This document shows, piece by piece, positions 1-7,181 of a DNA stretch of 41,040 nucleotides (positions are counted from its first letter, which is position 1; the number at the start of each line of letters is the position of its first letter). The stretch covers positions 1-41,040 of the forward strand of contig JAHFDS010000015.1 of assembly GCA_023248855.1 (NCBI GenBank). Reading direction: 5' to 3'. The DNA comes from Myxococcales bacterium (GTDB lineage: Bacteria > Myxococcota_A > Polyangia > JAHFDS01). The notes under the pieces are model-generated. The model saw nothing but the letters and a program-made list of their open reading frames with translations. It was not told the origin of the DNA and searched no databases. Made by a program: the position numbers and the translations under genes.

Positions 1-919
1 GCACGTCGTCGAGCTTGCCGAGCTCGCCCTGAAGCAGCGCCGCGTCCTCGGCCGACAGCGAGGCCACGAGCTTCTCGAGCTTGAGCGTGCCGATTCCGAT
101 GAGGCCGAGCTGGTGACGCGTCGTGTGCGCGATGCGCGCAGTCACCTCGCCGATCGCGGCCAGGCGCTGCGTGGTCTCGAGGCGCGCCAGCGTGTCGCGC
201 AGCTGGTCGCGCCGGTAGGTCGACAGGTTGTAGATGGTGTTCACCTGGAACACGAAGACCAGCACCGCGAGCGCGATCCCTGGTCCGCCATGCAGGTACA
301 CCGCCTGGTAGGCGAGGTGCAGCGGCGCCGTGACAATCAGCATGATCCAGTAGAGCGTGTATTCGCTGGAGGCCAGCGTCTGCAGCCACGGCGCGGCGGG
401 CGCCTCGACCCGCTGCCGGCCCGCGCGCAGCCGCCGGACGATCTCCAGCGTGCCGACCGCGCTCGCGCCCCACATCGCGAGCACGGCCATGAAGGTCAGG
501 ATCGCGCGCGGCGACGCAATGGAGATGGGGTAATCCCCCGTGCCGAGCCACTGGTAAAAGAGGTGCGTCACGCTCCCGCCCACCACCACCGCCACCAGAC
601 CATCGACCAGCATCCCGACCACGCGCTCGCGATGCTCCGCGGGCAGCTCGCGCAGCAGGCGCACCGGGAAGCCGGCGTCGAGCGTGAGGACGAAGCGGTA
701 CGGGATCGCCGCGCCGAGCCCCGCCGCCGGCAGCACCGCGAGCAGACCGCGGGGCCCGAGGAAGAAGAACGCCGCCCCCACCACGAAGCCCACGGGGTAG
801 TGAAACGTCCGCTCGCGCGTCATGCGCACCGGGTACAGCGCCCCCAGCATCGCGAACGCGCAGAGCCCGAGCAGGAACCACCGCGGGCAAGCCAGCTCGA
901 GCCACCCGTCGAGGCTCAC
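1..919 (-). CDS. Sensor histidine kinase, N-terminal part (gene runs off the left edge)
   Basis: About 306 codons are present, read leftward from a GTG at 919-917. The first ~230 residues hold several hydrophobic segments, so this is a polytopic membrane sensor (roughly six to eight helices). A linker leads to an H-box reading IGEVTARIAHTTRHQLG, with His265 the likely phosphorylation site (His269 is the alternative). The ATP-binding domain lies outside the window. The gene begins 22 bp after the stop of the NarL-type response regulator and would be co-transcribed with it, so the two form a cognate pair. The signal is unknown. The start is uncertain because the frame stays open upstream into the regulator gene and no clear Shine-Dalgarno sequence is seen. 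Histidine kinase identity is firm from the H-box and membrane architecture. Confidence 0.82.
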   Translation of the reverse strand, partial: MSLDGWLELACPRWFLLGLCAFAMLGALYPVRMTRERTFHYPVGFVVGAAFFFLGPRGLLAVLPAAGLGAAIPYRFVLTLDAGFPVRLLRELPAEHRERVVGMLVDGLVAVVVGGSVTHLFYQWLGTGDYPISIASPRAILTFMAVLAMWGASAVGTLEIVRRLRAGRQRVEAPAAPWLQTLASSEYTLYWIMLIVTAPLHLAYQAVYLHGGPGIALAVLVFVFQVNTIYNLSTYRRDQLRDTLARLETTQRLAAIGEVTARIAHTTRHQLGLIGIGTLKLEKLVASLSAEDAALLQGELGKLDDV

Positions 920-941
920 CGCCCGAACGTTTCCAGTTGCC

Positions 942-1583
942 TCACAGGGCCACCCCGTACCGCACCAGCAGCAAGGCCAGCTTCACCCGATCGGCCACCT
1001 CGAGCTCCGCGAGCATCTTCGCCACGTGGTTTCGCGCCGTGCCCTCCGAGACATGCAAGGCGTTGCCGATCTCCTTGTTCGACTTGCCCTGCCCCACCAG
1101 CGCCAGCACCTCGCGCTGCCGCGCCGACAGGGAGCTCACGCGCCGCTTGAACTCTATCTCGTCGGGCTCCGCGCGCAGCGACTGCGCCACGCGCATCGCC
1201 AGCTCGACGTCGAGCACGGTCTCGCCGCGTGCGGCGCGCTGGATCGAGCGCAGCAGCTCGCGCGGATCCGAGTCCTTGCGCACGAAGCCGACCGCGCCCT
1301 TCTGCATGGCCAGCTTGACCCGGCGCGCGTCGTCGAACGCCGACAGCATCAGCACGCGGTGCTCGCGCGCCAGCGACTCCAGCGCGTCGAGGCCGCTCTC
1401 GCCCGGAAGCTCGACGTCGAGCAGGATGAGGTCCACCCGCTCGGGCAACGTCGCCAGTCGAGCACGCAGCTCGGGTACGCTGCCCACCATCGCGACCACC
1501 TCCAGCTCGGTCTGGTCGTTGATGATGCTGGTGACGCCGGCGCGGAACACCGGGTGATCGTCACAGATCGCGATCCGCACCAT
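942..1583 (-). CDS. NarL/FixJ-family response regulator
   Basis: A 213-aa two-domain transcription regulator. The receiver domain (residues 1-120) has the acidic pair Asp8-Asp9, phospho-acceptor Asp56 in LILLDVELPG, Ser81 and Lys103. The C-terminal LuxR-type helix-turn-helix (about 148-213) contains LSARQREVLALVGQGKSNKEIG, in which the recognition region is easy to see. Length is typical of the family. It is the first gene of a leftward pair with the membrane histidine kinase that starts at 919, so it should be phosphorylated by that kinase and act as a DNA-binding activator or repressor in the cytoplasm. The target genes cannot be read from the sequence. The 188 bp between its start and the divergent lipoprotein gene may hold promoters for both, but no convincing -35/-10 pair was found there. 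Confidence 0.93.
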   Translation of the reverse strand: MVRIAICDDHPVFRAGVTSIINDQTELEVVAMVGSVPELRARLATLPERVDLILLDVELPGESGLDALESLAREHRVLMLSAFDDARRVKLAMQKGAVGFVRKDSDPRELLRSIQRAARGETVLDVELAMRVAQSLRAEPDEIEFKRRVSSLSARQREVLALVGQGKSNKEIGNALHVSEGTARNHVAKMLAELEVADRVKLALLLVRYGVAL

Positions 1584-1771
1584 CAGCTCACCGTCACAGG
1601 CGTTCTACACGATCCGGAACCCGTCCGAAACGATGCCGAAAACCCTGGAGCCACATCCCCGATGTCCCACATTGTGAGCTGGAGTGCGCCTTTGTCGCCA
1701 TGCGAATCGCACGTCGAAAGGTGTCGCCCGTTATCTGTCTGGACCTCGCGCATTTCCGCAAACTGGCCACG

Positions 1772-4700
1772 ATGCGGGAAACTCCGGCCGGTCGTGCCTC
1801 CTTCGCGCGTCGCGCGGGAGCCTTGGCGATGCTCGGCGGCCTCCTCGGCGCCTCCTGTGACACGGCGTTCGACCCCACGCGGCGGACCCAGAAGCGCGGC
1901 ACGCTCGGCGAGGAGGTCTTCGGCCTGGTGTGCGATCGCGTCGGGGCGCAGTCCTTGCGCGAGGACGTGACCGGCGCGTCCTTCCACGCGCTGTGCCACC
2001 CGGACTCGACTGGCAAGTGGGCCCGCACCGTCGACCAGAGCGTCCTGCCGCCCCTGGGCGACGGCGCCCTCGACCTCACCGGCAGGCCGGTGACGCTCGA
2101 GGCGCAGCGTGCGGCACGCACGTACGAGGTCGCGCGCATCGAGGCCCTGGCCCGGCGCCGCACCGACCTCGCGCGCGCGCTCGACGCCGCGATCCCCGAC
2201 GGAGCCCTGCCGCTCGTCGACGCCACCGTGACCGGCGAAGGCCAGGCGTGTGACGCGGCGGCGACGTCGAAGCTCGGCCGGCTGCGCGAGGAGCTCGCCA
2301 CGACGCTCGGCCGGCTGGTCGCGCTCTACGACGACGAGACCTTTCCACGGGTGACGCGCGCGCTCGGCGGCCTGCTCAAGGGTCTCGAGACCGACGGCCC
2401 CGCCCGCGAGGCGTTCTCGCGCCTCGGCGCACGCCAGGGCTATCGCCCTCTGGCGGTCGCGATCGGCACGATCCGCCCGATCCTGGCGTATCCGCGGCTG
2501 CCGCAGCTGGCGCAGGCGCTCTTGCGCCTCGTCGCCGAGGACGCCGATCCCAACCGTGCCGCTGGCGCCGTCGTGCCCGGCCGCGGCCGCGCCGCGTTCG
2601 AAAGGCTCCTGCGGACGTTCCGGGAGGAGCTGCGCCTGCCGAGCGAGGCCACTCCCGCCGTGCTGGAGACCGGCCGCGACGCCGCCGGGCGCCCGGTGCT
2701 CTCGCGGCCACGCACCAACCTCGAGCTGGCCGACGCGCTGCTCCTGTCCACGCACGCGACCTTCGGCACCGGCGCGTCACGCCTCATCGTGCGGCGCGAC
2801 GCGCGCGGCGTGGCCAAGGTCTCCCCCGTCGCCGGTCGCGTCCCGGCGCCGTTCCAGGATCCGCTGGCCACCGGTCAGCCGCTGCTCGATGCGCAGGGGC
2901 GCTTCGTGACCACCGACGGTACGCCTCCGCCCTCGCCCTTCTTCGCCGTCGAGGCGCCCTGGACCGCCTGGCGCGATCCCGACGGCCGCGCGCTCGGCCC
3001 GACCGGCGCGCCGCTCTACGAGTACCTCGACGTGGCCCACACCTACCTCGGCCGCCTGCTCGGCGATCTGCGGCCGCTCCTCGATCCCGCGCCGGTGCGG
3101 GCCCTTCTGCCCAAGCTCGTCGGCGGCCTCACGGTGCTGCTCGGCGAGCGCGACGCGGACGCGGACGCGGTGCGCATGTACCCGGCGGATCCGGCCCGCG
3201 GCTCTGCCCCTGTGGCGCTGCGCTATCGCGCCTTCGGCGCCGACACCTCGCCGCTCGCCGACCTCTCGCATGCGCTCGCGCAGGCGGCGGCGCACCCCGA
3301 CGTCGCCGACTCGCTGCAGCTCTTCGCGACCATCGCGCGCGAGCGACCAGCAATGCTGGCGCGCATGATCGACCTCGGGCTGCGGCTCAAGGAGGTCGCC
3401 GACCGGCACCCCGAGGCGTCGCTGCCGGCGCGCTCGATGTTGTGGGACGACCTCCTCGACGTGCTCGCCGAGATGGCGCGCACGCCGGGCTTGTTCGAGG
3501 GGATGCTGAAGGCCCTCGCCGACGAAAAGTCGCGCGGTCTCGGGCCCGTGGTGGCGGCGTACATGCGAAACCACGACGAGGTCTCGTACGACCACCAGCC
3601 CTCGCGGCCCGACGATTACGACGCGCTCAATGGCCCGACGCAGAACATGACGACCGGGGGCCTCGTCGACCCCGACGCGCCGCTCCACCTGCCGGTCGAT
3701 CGCGGCCGCCCCGACACCGGCGACAACCGCAGCGCGTTCCAGCGCTTCTTGCAGCTCTTGCATGACACCAACGGTCTGGCCGCCTGCACCAAGGAGAACG
3801 CGGTCGCGCACCTCGACCTCGTGTGGCCGCCCGGCTCTGGGATCCGCATCCAGCTCGACTACCCGACCAATCCCCTCGTCCGCACCGTGTGCGCCTTCGT
3901 GGGCGCGACGCCGCCGCAGCACCTGCCGCGCTGCGGGATCCTGCGCTTTCCGAACGTCGCCGCGATGATCGTGGACGTCGCGGTCGAGCGCGCCGAGTTC
4001 GACATCCGCGACGAGTGCCTGAAGAAGCTCATGACCTCGCCGCTGACGGGCCTGGTCGGCGGAGTCGACAGCTTCCTCGAGCAGATCTCGGGCATCAAGG
4101 GCTTCACCCTGAACCCGACCGTCGCCGGCGTCTCGCGTCTGGCCTTCTTCGACACGCCGTACGCCGCCTGGGGTGGCTACGCCGGCAGCGCGATCTACCC
4201 GAAGACGCGCGATTTCCTCAAGGACATCCTCGACCCCGTGCCGTCGATGGCCTGCCGCGCGGCACCGTGGACCGATCCGTCCGACGGCGCGGTGCTGGGG
4301 ATGCGCGAGTGCGACCGCTTCGAGGACACCCTGCGCGGGCGCGACCGCAACGCGCTGTTCCCGCTCGAGCTAAAGTTCGGCCAGACCGACTTCGTGGCCG
4401 CGATTCGCCCGCTCGCGCTCGCATTCTGGCAGGCGCATGCGTCACCCCAGCTCATCCGTCTGCTCGACACCCTGCACCTGCACTGGGGCTCGACCGGCCA
4501 GTCGTCGTCCGAGTGCGATCCACGCGCCCCGCGCGACGACGCGCGCTTCTGCAGCGGCGACGGCACCGTGCGCTACGAACCCCTGCTGGCCGAGATGATG
4601 GACCAGGCGGGCCTGTTCCCCACGGTCGCCGACCTCGTGATCGAGCTCGATGAGATCCGCGTCCAGCACTGTGACCAGCGCGACGCGCGCGGCGCCTGCC

Positions 4701-5746
4701 TGGCCGCTTCTCTGCGCGATGGCGTGAGCGTGCTGGCCGACGCCGTGCGCGCGGTGATCGATCCCGAGCGCAACGCCGGCCTGCGCGATCGCCACGGCCA
4801 CCAGCACACCACGAAGAACGACGGCAGCGTCGTGCCGCAAGTGACGCCGGCGTATCTCGTCATCGACGCGCTCGGGGGCATGGACGCGGCCTTCGATCGT
4901 TACGCGCAGACCCACACCGACGCCCAGGCGCGCCGCACCGGCTGGAAGCAGGCGCGCTCGCAGCTCGTGGACGCGCTGCTCGCGATCGACCATTCAGGCG
5001 CCGCGCCGCGGCTTTCCAACCCCGGCACCGCCGCGATCCTGCCCGAGCTGGTGGACGTCCTGCGCGCGCAGGTGACCGCGCATTGCCCGCCCACGGGCGT
5101 GCCGTGCCCCTGGGCGACCGGCGAGCTCGCGTCGCGCCTCTCCGCCGTGATCGGCGGGCCGACCACCGCTGCGGTGATGGACCTGCTCGAAGCGGTGCGC
5201 GCCGAGCCGAGCGCGCTCGACGAGACGCAGCGCTTCCTGGGCCACCTGGTCGATCAGACGGCCGACGCCGAGACCCTCGCCGCGACCCTCTCGGCCACGG
5301 TGGACCTCGTGCAGGTGCTGGGCGATGCGAGCAACCTCGACCCGATGTTCGGCCTGGTCGCACGCGCGACCGCCCTGCCGGCCGACGCGAAGAGCGCCGA
5401 GCGCGGCCTCATCGACGGCCTCATTGGCCTTCTGTGGCGGCTGTTCGCGGGCGCGCACGACGCCGGCGGTCGATCGCTCTGCGCGAGCCCCGTCGACCCG
5501 CACCACGCGCTCGCCACGGTCCTGCGAAACCTGGTCACGCCCATGGGGCCGGACGAGCCTGCGCCGATCGAGGTCCTGCTGTCGGTGATCGGCGACGTCA
5601 ACCGCGTCGACCCTCGGCAAACCGAGGGCCTCTCGCCCGCCGACTTCCAGAACATCGGCCACGAGATGTCGGCCTTCCTGCTCGATCGCGCGCGCGGCCT
5701 CGAGCAGTTCTACACCATCGTCCGCGCCGCCACGGGAGGCCAGTGA
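1772..5746 (+). CDS. Very large lipoprotein of unknown family, partner of the FadL-like channel
   Basis: A 1324-aa protein that I do not recognise. The chosen ATG gives a classic lipoprotein signal: basic n-region with several Arg, hydrophobic core ALAMLGGLLGAS, then Cys29 as lipidation site. An ATG at 1700 would add 24 residues before the signal and fits less well; neither start has a clear Shine-Dalgarno sequence. The mature part is hydrophilic, rich in Ala, Asp, Leu and Arg, with scattered Cys, no transmembrane helices and no obvious repeats, so it is probably an outer-membrane-anchored or periplasmic helical protein. Its stop TGA shares one base with the ATG of the FadL-family gene (TGATG at 5744-5748), implying translational coupling. 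A role with that channel in moving hydrophobic compounds is inference from context only. Confidence 0.85.
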   Translation: MRETPAGRASFARRAGALAMLGGLLGASCDTAFDPTRRTQKRGTLGEEVFGLVCDRVGAQSLREDVTGASFHALCHPDSTGKWARTVDQSVLPPLGDGALDLTGRPVTLEAQRAARTYEVARIEALARRRTDLARALDAAIPDGALPLVDATVTGEGQACDAAATSKLGRLREELATTLGRLVALYDDETFPRVTRALGGLLKGLETDGPAREAFSRLGARQGYRPLAVAIGTIRPILAYPRLPQLAQALLRLVAEDADPNRAAGAVVPGRGRAAFERLLRTFREELRLPSEATPAVLETGRDAAGRPVLSRPRTNLELADALLLSTHATFGTGASRLIVRRDARGVAKVSPVAGRVPAPFQDPLATGQPLLDAQGRFVTTDGTPPPSPFFAVEAPWTAWRDPDGRALGPTGAPLYEYLDVAHTYLGRLLGDLRPLLDPAPVRALLPKLVGGLTVLLGERDADADAVRMYPADPARGSAPVALRYRAFGADTSPLADLSHALAQAAAHPDVADSLQLFATIARERPAMLARMIDLGLRLKEVADRHPEASLPARSMLWDDLLDVLAEMARTPGLFEGMLKALADEKSRGLGPVVAAYMRNHDEVSYDHQPSRPDDYDALNGPTQNMTTGGLVDPDAPLHLPVDRGRPDTGDNRSAFQRFLQLLHDTNGLAACTKENAVAHLDLVWPPGSGIRIQLDYPTNPLVRTVCAFVGATPPQHLPRCGILRFPNVAAMIVDVAVERAEFDIRDECLKKLMTSPLTGLVGGVDSFLEQISGIKGFTLNPTVAGVSRLAFFDTPYAAWGGYAGSAIYPKTRDFLKDILDPVPSMACRAAPWTDPSDGAVLGMRECDRFEDTLRGRDRNALFPLELKFGQTDFVAAIRPLALAFWQAHASPQLIRLLDTLHLHWGSTGQSSSECDPRAPRDDARFCSGDGTVRYEPLLAEMMDQAGLFPTVADLVIELDEIRVQHCDQRDARGACLAASLRDGVSVLADAVRAVIDPERNAGLRDRHGHQHTTKNDGSVVPQVTPAYLVIDALGGMDAAFDRYAQTHTDAQARRTGWKQARSQLVDALLAIDHSGAAPRLSNPGTAAILPELVDVLRAQVTAHCPPTGVPCPWATGELASRLSAVIGGPTTAAVMDLLEAVRAEPSALDETQRFLGHLVDQTADAETLAATLSATVDLVQVLGDASNLDPMFGLVARATALPADAKSAERGLIDGLIGLLWRLFAGAHDAGGRSLCASPVDPHHALATVLRNLVTPMGPDEPAPIEVLLSVIGDVNRVDPRQTEGLSPADFQNIGHEMSAFLLDRARGLEQFYTIVRAATGGQ

Positions 5747-7152
5747 TGTCACGCATCGCCAACGGGCTCGCGCTCGCGGTCGCGCTGGCGCTGGTCCCTT
5801 CCACGAGCAACGCGGCGGGCATGTACTTCACGGACCGCGGCGTGCGCCCCATGGGACGCGCGGGGGCGTTCGTGGCCGGCGCCGACGACCTCGGGGCCAT
5901 CTGGTACAATCCCGGCGGTCTCTCGGACGCGGGCTCGAGCCTGCTCGTGGACTTCTCGGTGCTGCGCTTTCACAGCCGCTACGACCGCGAGCTCCTGGTC
6001 GCGGACGCGGCGGACACGCTGCAGACGGTGCGCTCGCCGCGGGTCGAGGGCTCCTCCGAGATCCTGCCGCTGCCGACGCTCGCGGGCGCATACTCGCGTG
6101 GGCGCCTCTCCCTCGCCGCCGGGCTCTACTCGCCGTATCTGGCGCTGCCGAGCTACGCGCCCACCGTGGGCGGGCAGCCCTCGCCGGCGCGATACACCCT
6201 GGGCTCGTTCGCCGGCTCGCGCGTGGGCCTGCCCGGCGCGTGGCTCGCGTACCGGCCGGCTGACTGGCTGTCCGCGGGCCTCGGCGTGCAGGCCCTCGTG
6301 GGCACGCTCGAGTCCACGCTCACGTTCTCGGTCAGCCCCCAGGACCGCCTGATCGGCGCGCCCGAGCAACCCGACTACGACGCCGCCAGCAAGGTCACGA
6401 TGGGCACGATGGTCGCGCCCTCCGTCTCGGGCGGCCTGGTCCTCACCCCGCACCCCAGGCTGCGCATAGGATTTTCGGGCCAGACACCCACGCACGTCGA
6501 CACCGACGCGCGCATCACCGTGCGCCTGCCGCAGAGCGCGATCTTCGATCGCGCGAACGTCCGCGGCGACCGCGCGCGTGTGACGTTCGACCTACCCGGC
6601 ATCGTCCGCGCCGGCGTCGAGGTGCGGCCCACCCGCCGCCTGCGCGTCGAGGCGACCTGGGTGCGCGAGCTGTGGTCCGTCCACGACGCCATCCGCGCCA
6701 CACCCCAGGGCATCACCCTCGATGGCCTGGTCGGCGCGCCGCCCTCGCTCGCGCTGCCCAAGATCGACACGCCGCGCAACTTTCAGGACGCGTCGAGCTA
6801 CCGCCTCGGTGGCGAGTACTCGTTCGAGATCCTGCGCCGCGCGATCGACGTCCGCGCCGGTCTCGGCTACGAGGAGAGCGCGGTGCCGCGCGCCTACCTG
6901 TCGCTGTCCTCGATGGACTTCGACAAGACGACGCTCACGGTCGGCGGCAGCGTGCACGTCGGCGACGGCTTCCGACTCGATGTCCTCTACGGCCACGTCC
7001 TGGTCGCGGACGCCTACGTCCCCGCCGCAGACGCGCGCATCCCGCGCGTCAGCGCGCTCGCCGGCAATGCGCCCCTCGAGGCCGTCAATGGCGGCCATTA
7101 CGGCGCCGACAGCGACCTCGTGGGCCTCGGCATGGAATACCAGTTCCGGTAA
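5746..7152 (+). CDS. FadL/OMPP1/TodX-family outer-membrane channel
   Basis: A 468-aa beta-barrel protein. The signal peptide ends at about SNAAG (residues 1-24). The mature N terminus matches the FadL hallmark: GRAGAFVAGADDLGAIWYNPGGL, i.e. an Ala/Gly-rich stretch followed by the WYNPGGL box that forms the hatch and N-terminal segment in this family. The rest shows alternating polar/hydrophobic strands and ends in an aromatic strand (EYQFR), as expected for an outer-membrane barrel, although the last residue is Arg rather than Phe. Family members import long-chain fatty acids or aromatic hydrocarbons. The ATG overlaps the stop of the 1324-aa lipoprotein, so the two are co-translated. The substrate is not evident. 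The gene converges on the FHA-sulfatase gene with a 29-bp gap that holds no clear terminator. Confidence 0.9.
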   Translation: MSRIANGLALAVALALVPSTSNAAGMYFTDRGVRPMGRAGAFVAGADDLGAIWYNPGGLSDAGSSLLVDFSVLRFHSRYDRELLVADAADTLQTVRSPRVEGSSEILPLPTLAGAYSRGRLSLAAGLYSPYLALPSYAPTVGGQPSPARYTLGSFAGSRVGLPGAWLAYRPADWLSAGLGVQALVGTLESTLTFSVSPQDRLIGAPEQPDYDAASKVTMGTMVAPSVSGGLVLTPHPRLRIGFSGQTPTHVDTDARITVRLPQSAIFDRANVRGDRARVTFDLPGIVRAGVEVRPTRRLRVEATWVRELWSVHDAIRATPQGITLDGLVGAPPSLALPKIDTPRNFQDASSYRLGGEYSFEILRRAIDVRAGLGYEESAVPRAYLSLSSMDFDKTTLTVGGSVHVGDGFRLDVLYGHVLVADAYVPAADARIPRVSALAGNAPLEAVNGGHYGADSDLVGLGMEYQFR

Positions 7153-7181
7153 CTTGCGGCGGATGCCCGCATGCCGTGCCG

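Noticed and set aside
5083-5745. A long N-terminal extension in frame with the FadL-like channel
   Set aside because: It lies antiparallel in codon phase within the well-supported lipoprotein gene, is Arg/Pro-rich nonsense, and the FadL signal peptide starts cleanly at 5746.
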